Source: Marmoricola sp. URHB0036
GTDB lineage: Bacteria > Actinomycetota > Actinomycetes > Propionibacteriales > Nocardioidaceae
Reading direction: 5' to 3'
Assembly: GCF_000426045.1 (NCBI RefSeq)
Contig: NZ_AUEP01000011.1
Coordinates: 62,001 to 126,000, forward strand
Length of the DNA stretch: 64,000 nucleotides
A program made the translations under genes and the position numbers. The notes beneath the pieces are model-generated. The model saw nothing but the letters and a program-made list of their open reading frames with translations, ran no database searches and had not been told where the DNA came from. Below, piece by piece: positions 11,571 through 19,863 of this stretch (positions within the stretch are counted from its first letter, which is position 1; the number at the start of each line of letters is the position of its first letter).

Positions 11571-12077
11571 TCAACACCCGAGCCTGCCGTTGGGCGGGAT
11601 GCTCAGGCTCGTCAAGGCGAGGCGCCAGTAGCTGTCCACTCGATTGTCCTGCGGGATGAACATCCGGTTCCAGTACCGCGCGAAGCTCTGACGCGACCGC
11701 GTGCGCAGCTCGATGATGATGAGGCGTTCGCGCAGCAAGGCGCTTGCCACCTTGCTGGTCGCGGATGCTGCCTCCGTCGTGGGCCACTCGGACGGCGTGT
11801 TCGTCAGGTGGCTCGCAGCGGTGAAGTCCGTCCGCTGGAGACGCAGGAGGGCGGCGCGAACCCGGCGCAGCCGCTTGCCCTTGACCTGTCCTGCTCGGAC
11901 CAGGTGGTTTCCCTGGGAGAGCGCGTTGATCACGCTGTTCCAGGCGGGGATCTGCGGACACACCGAGTTCAGGTAGTACTGGCTCGCGTAGTCGGGAGTC
12001 ATGGCCCACGCCGGAGCCATCGCCCCCAGCGCCAGAGTGAGGGACAGCACGATGGCGGCAGACAGGCGCTTGGTCAT
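11571..12077 (-). CDS. Small secreted protein of unknown function
   Basis: A 168-residue protein with a Sec signal peptide (MTKRLSAAIVLSLTLALG, cleavage near APAWA-M). The mature part is basic and probably helical, with two Cys (NSVCPQIP and the C-terminal Cys) that may pair. I recognise no family. ATG 12077 has GGAG just upstream; ATG 12104 is also possible and is preceded six bases back by CAAGAT on the minus strand, which would give a leaderless start. It converges on secA with a 10-base gap. Base composition is a little less GC-rich than the neighbours. Confidence 0.6.
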   Translation of the reverse strand: MTKRLSAAIVLSLTLALGAMAPAWAMTPDYASQYYLNSVCPQIPAWNSVINALSQGNHLVRAGQVKGKRLRRVRAALLRLQRTDFTAASHLTNTPSEWPTTEAASATSKVASALLRERLIIIELRTRSRQSFARYWNRMFIPQDNRVDSYWRLALTSLSIPPNGRLGC

Positions 12078-12213
12078 GTCGACTCCAAGGGGAGGCCGGT
12101 TCATGCAGAGATCTTGACTTAGTCTCATCATGCGGACACGAGCCGACCTGGCCTCCGCGGTCTACACCGCCATTGCCGACCTGAGCCACACATCGCCAGC
12201 GCGAAGCCGAGCC

Positions 12214-12681
12214 TCAGCCGAACTGCAGCGCCGTGCAGCACCAGCGGCCCTCGACCAGCTCGATGCGGGCGGCGATGGCGCGCGAGCGCTCGCCCTGGCG
12301 GACGTGCACGCTGACCTCGGCCGCCTCCGGCGAGGGACAGAACAGGTGCACGCTGCGCACCTGGCTGCGTAGCCGGCGCAGTCGCCGGTCCCCGGGCGTC
12401 GTCCCGGAGAGCAGGGCCGACCGGCGTTGGAGCTCGGCGTAGACCTTCTCGCTGGTCCACCGCAGCAGCTGGCTCGGACCCCGGTCGCCGCCGACCACCT
12501 CGACCACGGCGCAGGCGAAGCGGTGCGCGAACGCCTCGAGCTCGGCGCGCCCGCCGGCCACGAGGCGTAGGTCGGGGGAGGGCGACGAGCGGACGTCGTG
12601 GCCGTAGTCGAGGGCCAGGGTCCCTTGGACGCTGGTCATCGGGGCCGGGTGCCGGTGGGGGTGAGTGAGCTGTGCGGTCAT
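12214..12681 (-). CDS. Rv3235-like protein (DUF6459 type)
   Basis: A 155-residue cytoplasmic protein resembling the actinobacterial Rv3235 family, which in mycobacteria also lies near secA1. The conserved core runs from FAHRFACAVVEVVGGDRGPS through LLRWTSEKVYAELQRR to a C-terminal sheet ending in RWCCTALQFG, a typical family ending. Molecular function is unknown. It follows the LysM gene by 20 bases on the same strand, so the two are probably one transcript. Confidence 0.72.
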   Translation of the reverse strand: MTAQLTHPHRHPAPMTSVQGTLALDYGHDVRSSPSPDLRLVAGGRAELEAFAHRFACAVVEVVGGDRGPSQLLRWTSEKVYAELQRRSALLSGTTPGDRRLRRLRSQVRSVHLFCPSPEAAEVSVHVRQGERSRAIAARIELVEGRWCCTALQFG

Positions 12682-12701
12682 GGGTGTCTCCTGTCGGTCC
12701 T

Positions 12702-13226
12702 TCAGTGGCGTGGCTGGTCCTGGCGCTGCAGCGGGATGCGCAGCCGCTGACCGGGCCGGATCAGGTCGGGGTCGGCCCCGATGACCCTCCGGTTGGCGAG
12801 GTAGGTGCGGGCGACCATTCGCGCGAGGTCCTGTTGCGAGGTGGTTGTCCGGGAGTGCTCCCGCGCCAGTCGCCACAGGCAGTCGCCGGGTTGCACCTCG
12901 ACCCGCTGGCGGGGCAGGGCGTACGCCGAGCCGGTCGGCCTGGCCGGGACCGGCAGCCCGAGCCCGGTGCGGGTGTCGCTGCCCAGCGGAGCCGGCGCGG
13001 CGGACACCGGACCCGCCACGACGGCACCACCACTGGCGAGCACGAGGCCGAGGCCGGCGAGCAGTGCACGCCTCGCCGGGGCCGGGCAGCCGAGGCGCGC
13101 GGTCGCGGCGAGGCGACCGGACGAGAGGACCTCGACGACGCCTGCCACGACGATCAGGACCGCCCACGCGGCCCCGATGGCGAGGGCCCACGTGGCCCCG
13201 GTGACGAGAAGGTCCCCGAACGACAT
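12702..13226 (-). CDS. Membrane-anchored LysM protein
   Basis: A 174-residue protein: first membrane segment about residues 5-30 (LVTGATWALAIGAAWAVLIV), a second hydrophobic stretch (ALLAGLGLVLASGGAVVAGP), then a Pro/Ala-rich linker and a C-terminal LysM domain (about 115-170, VEVQPGDCLWRLAREHS to LIRPGQRLRIPL). LysM domains bind peptidoglycan GlcNAc. ATG 13226 has AAGGATCTGGGG before it. First gene of a probable two-gene unit with the Rv3235-like gene. Confidence 0.8.
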   Translation of the reverse strand: MSFGDLLVTGATWALAIGAAWAVLIVVAGVVEVLSSGRLAATARLGCPAPARRALLAGLGLVLASGGAVVAGPVSAAPAPLGSDTRTGLGLPVPARPTGSAYALPRQRVEVQPGDCLWRLAREHSRTTTSQQDLARMVARTYLANRRVIGADPDLIRPGQRLRIPLQRQDQPRH

Positions 13227-13259
13227 CCCCAGATCCTTGCGTTTGCTTGTGTTTGCACC

Positions 13260-13321
13260 AGACAACGCCCAGAATCATCGGGTGTCAAACGTTTGTCCAC
13301 AGACTGTTTGGGGCCTACCGA
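13260..13321. promoter_or_regulatory. Divergent promoter region with CAAACGTTTG palindrome
   Basis: Between the LysM gene (minus) and the next plus-strand gene. A perfect 10-base palindrome CAAACGTTTG is at 13286-13295. On the minus strand TTGACA (13288 to 13283) and TTGTCT (13265 to 13260) are 17 bases apart. On the plus strand TTGTCC (13293) and TACCGA (13316) are also 17 apart. GTTTGACAC and GACTGTTTG recur in the promoter region near 14176-14188, so a shared regulator is plausible. Confidence 0.4.
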
Positions 13322-13341
13322 CCCGGGGCATGCACAGGGTC

Positions 13342-13884
13342 ATGAGCTGGGAAGAGTCGATGTTCGCCGTCTTCGACGACCTCGAGCAGCAGGCGAGCGG
13401 GCTCCACCTGGCCGAGCGCGATGCGGAGGTCGCCGACCTCACCGTGGCGGAGTACTCCCGGGTCAGCCTGGCCTCACGGGTGCACGCCTCGATGGGCGAG
13501 GACCTGCGGGTCCGGCTGCTCGGCGGACGCGTCGTCGGGGGCCGGCTGGCGCGGCTGGGGGAGGACTGGTTCCTGCTGGTCGACGGCTCCTCGGAGTGGG
13601 TCGTCCGGCACGCGGGCGTCGCCACCATCGGCGGGCTCTCGGGCAAGGCGCACAGCGAGGACACCTGGTCGCCGGTCGACCGGTTGACCATGCGCGCCGT
13701 GCTGCGCCGACTGGCGATGGCCCACGAGCCGTGCGTGGTGCACTTCTGCGACGACCAGCAGGTGGAGGGGGTCGTCGGACGCGTCGGCCGGGACTTCTTC
13801 GAGCTCGCCGTCGGCGAAGGTGCGGGCCGCCTCGCCCAGGCCGTCCCCCACGCGGCGGTGGCGGCCCTCCAGGGCCGCCGATGA
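13342..13884 (+). CDS. Uncharacterised actinobacterial protein
   Basis: A 180-residue soluble protein with an acidic N-terminal helix (EESMFAVFDDLEQQASGLHL) and two repeated beta-rich segments, LRVRLLGGRVVGGRLARLGEDWFLLV and a similar one around VEGVVGRVGRDFFELAV, suggesting an Sm- or SH3-like duplicated barrel. No function is known to me. ATG 13342 is chosen; ATG 13330 in frame would add four residues. It faces away from the LysM unit and shares its control region. Confidence 0.65.
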   Translation: MSWEESMFAVFDDLEQQASGLHLAERDAEVADLTVAEYSRVSLASRVHASMGEDLRVRLLGGRVVGGRLARLGEDWFLLVDGSSEWVVRHAGVATIGGLSGKAHSEDTWSPVDRLTMRAVLRRLAMAHEPCVVHFCDDQQVEGVVGRVGRDFFELAVGEGAGRLAQAVPHAAVAALQGRR

Positions 13885-13898
13885 AGCAGGCGCCGGTA

Positions 13899-14141
13899 TC
13901 AGTCGCGGGGGGTGGGGGATCCCTCGACGAACGGGTGCTCGCGCACGAACTGCTCGGCGTCGGCGTAGGCCCGCTGGATGTAGGCCTCGAGTTCGCTCGC
14001 CTCGACGCGCCACTGGCCACGACCGCCGATCTTGATCGCCTTCAGCTCATGTCGCCGTACCAGCGCGTAGACCTGGGCGCCGGAGATGTTGAGCACCTCG
14101 GCGACGTCGGCCAGCTGGAGGAACCTCGGCGTCGCGTCCAT
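13899..14141 (-). CDS. BldC/excisionase-type helix-turn-helix protein
   Basis: An 80-residue DNA-binding protein of the MerR-like/excisionase HTH_17 type: LQLADVAEVLNISGAQVYAL forms the helix-turn-helix and GQWRVEASELEAYI the wing and following helix. This is the architecture of the developmental regulator BldC and of phage excisionases; with no integrase nearby, a BldC-like regulator is more likely. It diverges from the SAF-protein gene. Confidence 0.8.
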   Translation of the reverse strand: MDATPRFLQLADVAEVLNISGAQVYALVRRHELKAIKIGGRGQWRVEASELEAYIQRAYADAEQFVREHPFVEGSPTPRD

Positions 14142-14175
14142 GACCTCCACTCTGCCACTGGAAGCAGACGGTTGC

Positions 14176-14188
14176 GACTGTTTGACAC
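14176..14188. promoter_or_regulatory. Shared motif (GACTGTTTG / GTTTGACAC) in divergent promoter
   Basis: GACTGTTTGACAC lies between the HTH gene and the SAF gene. Its two parts, GACTGTTTG and GTTTGACAC, both occur at 13280-13310. TTGACA inside it can serve as a -35 element for the plus-strand genes, although no good -10 is seen 17 bases on. Confidence 0.35.
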
Positions 14189-14227
14189 GCGTTGCCTGTG
14201 GATGGCACCGGCGAAAGGACACCTGCG

Positions 14228-14896
14228 ATGACGCTCACTGCTCCGCGCCAGGAGACCGTGCCGGCCAGGGCGCAGCGCAGCCGACGACCGGGCTGGCGCA
14301 ATCCACGTCTCATCCTGGGACTGCTGCTTGTCGCCGCGTCAGTCGTCATCGGCGCCCGGCTGATGGCGGCGGCCGATGACACGGTCGGGGTGTGGGCGGT
14401 GGCTCGCGACCTGCCGGCCGGGGCCAGCCTCGGCGACGGGGACCTCGAGCGCCGGCAGGTGCGCTTCCCGGACGAGGCGACGGCCGACAGCTACCTCGCT
14501 GCCACCGACGAGGTGCCGGCGGCGGCCACGCTGAACCGACCCGTCTCGGCCGGCGAGCTGTTGCCGCGAGCAGCCATCGCCGAGCAGGCCGGCCATGACC
14601 TGGTCGAGGTGCCGATCAGCGTCGCCGTCGACGATCTGCCCGCGACCGTCCGCCAGGGTTCGGTGGTCGACGTCTGGGTCGCACCCAAGGTCGGTGCCGA
14701 GAGTGGTCAGCGGTCCACCGCCGTTCCCGTGCTGACCGACGTCACCGTGGTCGCCGTACCCCGCGGGTCGAACAGCCTGGCGCCGGAGTCGACGCGCCAG
14801 GTCATCGTCGGAGTGCCGGCCGATCGTGCCGGCGAGCTGGGTAAGGCGTTGGGCGGCATCTCCGACGGCCGCGTCGTGATCGCACGGAAGGGCTGA
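14228..14896 (+). CDS. SAF-domain membrane protein, CpaB/RcpC-like
   Basis: A 222-residue protein with one N-terminal membrane anchor (LILGLLLVAASVVIGARLM) and a SAF domain (about 55-120; VWAVARDLPAGASLGDGDLE, NRPVSAGELLPRAAI) followed by a CpaB-type C-terminal part (LVEVPISVAVDDLPATVRQG). CpaB proteins take part in assembly of Flp/Tad pili, but no tad genes are present here. Start at 14228 follows AAAGGA. Three bases separate it from the CpaE-like gene. Confidence 0.8.
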   Translation: MTLTAPRQETVPARAQRSRRPGWRNPRLILGLLLVAASVVIGARLMAAADDTVGVWAVARDLPAGASLGDGDLERRQVRFPDEATADSYLAATDEVPAAATLNRPVSAGELLPRAAIAEQAGHDLVEVPISVAVDDLPATVRQGSVVDVWVAPKVGAESGQRSTAVPVLTDVTVVAVPRGSNSLAPESTRQVIVGVPADRAGELGKALGGISDGRVVIARKG

Positions 14897-14899
14897 GCG

Positions 14900-16102
14900 A
14901 TGGCCGACCGGGTGGCCGTGCTGCTGGCCGCGGGTGGTGAGTCGTGGGAGGCCGCGGCCCTGCGGCTGCTCGACGGCGACGGCATGGTGGTGCTCAAGCG
15001 GTGTGTCGACCTCGCCGACCTGCTGGCCAGCGCCGCCACCGGGCAGGCCGACGTCGCAGTCGTGTCCGGCGACCTGGGCGGCCTCGACGCCGACGCCGTC
15101 ATGCAGCTGTTGCGCGACGACGTGCGGTGCGTGGCGGTCGGGGGCGACGCGGACGCCCTGGCGCGCATCGGTGTGGTGGCGGTGGTGGCCGCGGCCCAGC
15201 TCTCCGACCTGTCGGAGACCGTGAGCTCGGCGGGAGCACGGGCGCTGGTCGTCGACCCCGACCCGCTACCCGCACCGAGCCCGGATCCGGTGACGGCGCG
15301 CGGACGGGTGATCGCGGTGCACGGTCCCGCCGGCGCCCCAGGACGTACGACGCTCGCGATCGGCCTCGCCGCCGAGCACGCCCAGCGCGGCCACCCGAGC
15401 GTGCTGGTCGACGCCGATCCCCACGGAGGAGCCGTGGCGCAGCACCTCGGCGTGCTCGACGAGGTCTCCGGCCTGCTCGCGGCGGCCAGGCTGGTCAATG
15501 CCGGATCACTGGACACCGAGTCGTTCGCCCGCTGCCGACGCGTGGTCTCCGACCACTTCGAGGTGCTCACCGGTCTGCCGCGCCCGGACCGATGGGTGGA
15601 GGCTCGCCCGGGCGTGCTCGATGCCGTGCTGGATCGCGCTGCCGAGGTCGGCGACGTGGTGGTCGACACCGGGTTCAGCCTCGAGGACGACGCCGACCTC
15701 GGCCGCCCGCTCTCGCGCAACCAGCTCACTCTCGACGCCGTCGCGGGCGCCGACCAGGTCGTCGTGGTCGGGTCCGCCGAGCCGACCGGGTTGGCTCGGC
15801 TGGCCCGCACGCTGGTGGAGATCCGCGACAGCACGGGCGCGCCGGTGACGGTGGTCGTCAACCGGATGCGCGACTCGCTCGGCTGGGGCCGGCGCGACAT
15901 CGTCGGCATGGTCGAGGGCTACGTCCGGCCCACCGGCGTGCACTTCCTGCCCGAGGACCGGTCGACGACCGACAAGGCGCTGGTGGGCGGCCGCTCCGTG
16001 GTGGAGCTGGGTGACTCAGCGCTGCGCAAGGCCCTCTCCGAGGTGTACGACGCCGCGCTGGTCGCCCCGTCGGCTCACAGCGCCCCGCCCATCAGCAGGT
16101 AG
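14900..16102 (+). CDS. CpaE/TadZ-like ParA-superfamily ATPase
   Basis: A 400-residue protein. Residues 1-100 look like a degenerate receiver domain and 130-390 are a ParA/MinD-type ATPase. The deviant Walker A region is HGPAGAPGRTTLAIGLA, which carries Arg where the usual signature KGGxGKT has its second Lys, and VLVDADPHGG is the switch I/A' strand. VVVVGSAEPTGLARLARTL and VVVNRMRD follow. CpaE/TadZ proteins position Tad pilus machinery at the pole; alone, this protein may place another complex. The last 28 bases overlap the convergent membrane-protein gene. Confidence 0.82.
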   Translation: MADRVAVLLAAGGESWEAAALRLLDGDGMVVLKRCVDLADLLASAATGQADVAVVSGDLGGLDADAVMQLLRDDVRCVAVGGDADALARIGVVAVVAAAQLSDLSETVSSAGARALVVDPDPLPAPSPDPVTARGRVIAVHGPAGAPGRTTLAIGLAAEHAQRGHPSVLVDADPHGGAVAQHLGVLDEVSGLLAAARLVNAGSLDTESFARCRRVVSDHFEVLTGLPRPDRWVEARPGVLDAVLDRAAEVGDVVVDTGFSLEDDADLGRPLSRNQLTLDAVAGADQVVVVGSAEPTGLARLARTLVEIRDSTGAPVTVVVNRMRDSLGWGRRDIVGMVEGYVRPTGVHFLPEDRSTTDKALVGGRSVVELGDSALRKALSEVYDAALVAPSAHSAPPISR

Positions 16103-17442
16103 AGGCCGGTCGCCGTGTAGGCGACCATGATGACCAGCATCCCGATCTGGCCGCTGACGTGATGCCGCTTCGGGAGCAGCGAGATCGCCCGGTCGTGCGC
16201 GGCGATCACCCCACAGATGTGGCCGGTGACCACGGCCAGCACCTGGATGCTCGCGAGCAGCGACGGGTGGAACGAGAGCCAGTAGTTCACGTTGAAGTTG
16301 GCCGTGCCGAGCAGGTTGTCCCCGCGGACCATCGGGTCGCTGAGCTGGATGATCGTGTTCTGCCCCTGCTCGATGAAGTAGCTCAGGTAGTGGGCGGTCA
16401 TGTAGCCGACGATGATCGGGATCACCGAGTGGGCCAGCAGGGCCGGAAGGTCGCGGCGACGTACGGCGCTGGGTCCCTCGGTCTCCACGCCCGTGGACAT
16501 CGCGGCCAGGGTGAAGGAGACCCCGACGATCAGGCAGAAGACCAGCAGGGCCGCCGTGTTGGTGAGCTTGTTGTCGAGGCCGACGTCGGTGAGGATCCGC
16601 TGCCAGGAGAGCGTGTCCTTGTAGGTGTCGAACGCGGTCGATCCGAAGAGCGTCGCGACCACCGCCACCAGCCCCGGTCGGGGAGTCACGGTGGCGAGGT
16701 TCGCCAGCGGACTGCGTACGACGAGCCGGGCTCCGTCGCGTCCCCAGGCCGACAGGTGGGCGAGCAGCGAGGAGTACACCTCGAACGGGTCGGCGCGCTC
16801 CAGCCAGACGTCGCCGAACACGGCGGCGCCGATCAGCATGGTCGCGAGGTAGGCCACCAGCCACAGCCGGACCGAGCTCAGGTAGGCGCTCTGCGGGTTG
16901 ACCAGCTCCTGCCAGGTGAACGCGAACAGCCCGACCGCGGCCGGCCAGTAGCCCCACCGGGCGGGGTACGTCGCCAACCCGGTCGCCGGATCGCCGCCGG
17001 TCACCTTGGCGAGCAGCAGGTTGAGCGTGCGCACCGGGCTGACCGCCTTGACCACCGGGCCGAGCAGCAGGGAGGCGGGCACGATCCCGACCCACACCAG
17101 CACGTAGAACGTGCCGAGCACCGGGTTGGTGACCAGGTCGGGTCCCCAGATCAGGGCCCAGGTGAGGTAGGCAGCGAGGGCCAGCCCGAGGATCCGCATC
17201 GTCCACTGGAAGCGCGGGTCGTCGACGACCCGTTGCACGCCCGGCACCGGACGACCCGGGCGCGGACCCTCGTAGCGCGGCTGCCGCCAGGCCAGGGACA
17301 GGACGCAGAAGGAGACGACGAGCGCCGCGACCGCGCCCGAGATCGCCAGTGCGAGCGGGATGGGCAGGTCCTTGGACCCGCCGATGCCGTGCAGGGGCAG
17401 GAACTCGGGGAGCCGGCCTGCGAGGGCTGGGGCCCGGGGCAC
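16075..17442 (-). CDS. Polytopic membrane protein of unknown function
   Basis: A 455-residue integral membrane protein with about ten hydrophobic segments, for example ILGLALAAYLTWALIWG, AALLVFCLIVGVSFTLAAM and IGMLVIMVAYTATGLYLLMG. Conserved-looking polar spots are RWGYWPAAVGLFAFTWQELV, GDVWLERADPFEVYSSLLAH, MTAHYLSYFIEQGQ and VTGHICGVIAAHDRA; the histidines inside membrane segments could bind a metal or haem. No transporter family was recognised. The GTG start abuts the stop of the cupredoxin-like lipoprotein gene, so the two are co-translated and probably act together. Confidence 0.75.
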   Translation of the reverse strand: MPRAPALAGRLPEFLPLHGIGGSKDLPIPLALAISGAVAALVVSFCVLSLAWRQPRYEGPRPGRPVPGVQRVVDDPRFQWTMRILGLALAAYLTWALIWGPDLVTNPVLGTFYVLVWVGIVPASLLLGPVVKAVSPVRTLNLLLAKVTGGDPATGLATYPARWGYWPAAVGLFAFTWQELVNPQSAYLSSVRLWLVAYLATMLIGAAVFGDVWLERADPFEVYSSLLAHLSAWGRDGARLVVRSPLANLATVTPRPGLVAVVATLFGSTAFDTYKDTLSWQRILTDVGLDNKLTNTAALLVFCLIVGVSFTLAAMSTGVETEGPSAVRRRDLPALLAHSVIPIIVGYMTAHYLSYFIEQGQNTIIQLSDPMVRGDNLLGTANFNVNYWLSFHPSLLASIQVLAVVTGHICGVIAAHDRAISLLPKRHHVSGQIGMLVIMVAYTATGLYLLMGGAL

Positions 17443-17850
17443 TCAGCGCACCGTGAGCTGGAGGATGAGCTTGTCGAGCGAGTGCGACTCGACGTCGACG
17501 ACGCCGGGCTGGTCGATGGTCACCGTCTTGTCGGTCGTCCCGGCGGCGTACTCGATGTGCTGCTCGGGGGAGCTGTGCACGTGGATCTCGCCGGCCTTGT
17601 CCGCCGTGATGTGCAGCTTGAGCGGGTCACCGGCCTTCACCTTGACCTTGGCGCCCGACGGGGTCACGCTGTCGCCCTTGAAGGTGATGTCCACGGTCGA
17701 GGTGCCGCTGGAGTCCTTCTTCACCACCGAGCTGTCCGAGCCGGACCCGCTTCCGGAGTCGTCGGAGCCACATCCCGCCACCGCCAGGGCCATCACGGCA
17801 GAGACGAGCACGGCGCCCAGCGGACGGAACGGGCGCGCAGAACGGGACAT
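17443..17850 (-). CDS. Cupredoxin-fold lipoprotein
   Basis: A 135-residue lipoprotein (lipobox VAGC, Cys about 27; Ser/Gly/Asp linker) with a small beta-sandwich of cupredoxin type (VDITFKGDSVTPSGAKVKVK, then AGDPLKLHITADKAGEIHVH). Type-1 copper ligands are incomplete: His residues are present (EIHVHSS, ESHS) but the usual Cys and Met are missing, so electron transfer seems unlikely. GGAGGT precedes the ATG. It is translationally linked to the polytopic protein downstream, which suggests a periplasmic binding partner for it. Confidence 0.8.
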   Translation of the reverse strand: MSRSARPFRPLGAVLVSAVMALAVAGCGSDDSGSGSGSDSSVVKKDSSGTSTVDITFKGDSVTPSGAKVKVKAGDPLKLHITADKAGEIHVHSSPEQHIEYAAGTTDKTVTIDQPGVVDVESHSLDKLILQLTVR

Positions 17851-17946
17851 CGAAACCTCCACCTGGTGGGTCGGCCGTTCAGACGTGAGCCGGCCTCTGC
17901 CAGAATCCCATGAGGCCCAAGTACTCAACGGGAGGGGGTTCGCAGG

Positions 17947-19401
17947 ATGAGCGAGAGGCTGCGCGCGAGCGACCTCGCTCTGCTGGCGGAGGAGACGCCG
18001 CAGACGCCCATGCACAACGCGACCCTCGAGATCTTCGACCCGAGCGACTCGGACTTCGACTACGACGCCCTGCTGGCGCACATCGACGACCGGATCTCGT
18101 TCGTGCCCCGCTACCGCCAGCACGTACGTCGGGTCCCGGGTCGACTCGCCAACCCGGTCTGGGTCGACGACGAGGACTTCGACCTCGCCTACCACGTACG
18201 CCGCTCGGCGCTGCCACGTCCCGGCACCCTCGACCAGCTGCGCGAGCTGACGGCCCGGATCCTCTCCCGACGCCTCGACCCCGACCGCCCGCTGTGGGAG
18301 ATCTACTTCGTCGAGGGCCTCGAGGACGGCCGGGTCGCGCTGCTCTCCAAGTCCCACCAGATCCTGGTCGACGGCATCTCCACCGTCGACCTCGGCCAGG
18401 TGCTGCTCGACGTCGACCCCGGCCCCCGCCAGCTGGTCCGCGACGACTGGGTGGCTCCGGCCGAGCCGACACCGGCCAAGCTGGCGGCCAGCGCGATGCT
18501 CGAGTCGGTGCGCAGCCCCAAGGTCGCCGTGAGCACCCTGCGCAGCAACGCCGAGGCCGTCGGTCGCACGGTCGGGGGAGCCGCCGCCAAGTTCGGGGCC
18601 ATCGCGGGCGAGCTGGCCAACCGCCGCTCGAGCCCGGAGTCGCCGTTCAACATCGAGCCCTCGGCCCAGCGTCGGGTGGTGCTGGTGCGCACCTCGCTGA
18701 AGGACTACCGCAAGATCCGCCGCGTCCACGGCGGCACCGTCAACGACGTCATCCTGGCCACCCTGTCCGGGGCCATCCGGGCGTGGTTCATGACCCGTGC
18801 CGAGTCCGTGGCCGCCGGGCGACGGCTGCGTGCGCTGGTGCCGATGAGCGTGATCGACGAGGAGCTCGAGCCGACCTCGCTCGGTTCCCAGGTGGTGGGG
18901 CATCTCGTCGACCTGCCGATCGGCGAGGGGTCGCCCGTCGTACGCCTCCACCAGGTGTCCTACGCCCTGCGCGTGCACAGCGAGACCGGGCGCGCGGTGG
19001 CCGCCGACCGGATCGCGGGGGTCGCCGGGTTCGCGCCGACCACGTTCCACGCGCTCGGCTCGCGGGTGGCGTTCAAGGAGGCTCGCGGCAACGTCAACCT
19101 CGTCATCACCAACGTCCCCGGGCCGCAGTTCCCGATGTACCTCGCTTGCGCCGAGATGGTCGAGACCTACCCGGTGCCGCCCCTCCTCGACGGCTTCTCG
19201 GTCTCGGTCGGCGTCACGTCGTACGACGGGGCGGTCTACTACGGCATCAGCGCCGACCGCGACGCCCTGCCCGACATCGACGTGCTCGGCCAGTGCGTGC
19301 GCGAGTCCCTCGACGAGCTGGTCGACAGCGCCAGCGACAACCGGCTGCGCGCCCCGCGTGGCCGCAAGCGCGCCCCGCTGACGCCGGGTCCCGTGGAATG
19401 A
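17947..19401 (+). CDS. WS/DGAT-family O-acyltransferase with altered active-site motif
   Basis: A 484-residue member of the wax ester synthase/diacylglycerol acyltransferase family, which makes triacylglycerol or wax esters from acyl-CoA. N-terminal DLALLAEETPQTPMHN and RPLWEIYFVEGL are typical, as are the C-terminal NVNLVITNVPGPQFPMYLAC and the DGFSVSVGVTSYDG segment. The active-site motif HHxxxDG reads HQILVDG (about residues 137-143): the second His, regarded as the catalytic base, is Gln. It may be a divergent subfamily with another acceptor or another chemistry. The next gene overlaps by ATGA. Confidence 0.88.
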   Translation: MSERLRASDLALLAEETPQTPMHNATLEIFDPSDSDFDYDALLAHIDDRISFVPRYRQHVRRVPGRLANPVWVDDEDFDLAYHVRRSALPRPGTLDQLRELTARILSRRLDPDRPLWEIYFVEGLEDGRVALLSKSHQILVDGISTVDLGQVLLDVDPGPRQLVRDDWVAPAEPTPAKLAASAMLESVRSPKVAVSTLRSNAEAVGRTVGGAAAKFGAIAGELANRRSSPESPFNIEPSAQRRVVLVRTSLKDYRKIRRVHGGTVNDVILATLSGAIRAWFMTRAESVAAGRRLRALVPMSVIDEELEPTSLGSQVVGHLVDLPIGEGSPVVRLHQVSYALRVHSETGRAVAADRIAGVAGFAPTTFHALGSRVAFKEARGNVNLVITNVPGPQFPMYLACAEMVETYPVPPLLDGFSVSVGVTSYDGAVYYGISADRDALPDIDVLGQCVRESLDELVDSASDNRLRAPRGRKRAPLTPGPVE

Positions 19402-19820
19402 GCGTGCGCATCTACGTCCCGGCGACCCTCACCACGCTGGCGGGGTTCCTGGCCGACGGCGGCGTCGGGCCCGCACCCGTACCGGCCCGGGCGGTGACCG
19501 GCTGGCTGCGCGAGCAGTGGCCCGAGGCCGACGAGGAGGAGTGGGAGTACGCCGCCCTGATGGCCGCTGCTGACGATTCCGTCGGCCTGCTGACCGACGA
19601 GGACCAGCCCCGACGCGTGGTGCTGGCCGTCGATGTCGACTCGGCGGTCGAGAGCGACGACTCCACGCGGGTGGAGGTGCTCTCGGCCTTCCCGTTCCGG
19701 CTGGTCAAGGCCGTGCACGCCGACACCGGCGACCTCGAGCGGGCGGCGTCGTACGACCCGGAGGCGCTGGGCGACCTGGCCTGGTTCGGCACGCAGGAGA
19801 TCCCGGACCTGCTGTCCTGA
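19398..19820 (+). CDS. DUF6912-type small protein
   Basis: A 140-residue soluble acidic protein (RIYVPATLTTLAGFLADGGV at the N-terminus; VVLAVDVDSAVE, VKAVHADTGDLERAA and LGDLAWFGTQEIPDLL further on). This family is widespread in actinobacteria without known function. The ATG overlaps the stop of the acyltransferase gene, so both are made together. Confidence 0.75.
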   Translation: MSVRIYVPATLTTLAGFLADGGVGPAPVPARAVTGWLREQWPEADEEEWEYAALMAAADDSVGLLTDEDQPRRVVLAVDVDSAVESDDSTRVEVLSAFPFRLVKAVHADTGDLERAASYDPEALGDLAWFGTQEIPDLLS

Positions 19821-19863
19821 GCACCATTTTCCTATTTATGAGTTCTGTCCGGGTTTGTCCGAC

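Noticed and set aside
13899-14141. Phage excisionase marking an integrated element
   Set aside because: There is no integrase, attachment-site repeat or tRNA nearby; a BldC-like regulator explains the gene better.
14228-16102. Complete Tad/Flp pilus locus
   Set aside because: Only CpaB-like and CpaE-like genes are present; no pilin, TadA ATPase, TadB/C or prepilin peptidase was found in the neighbourhood.
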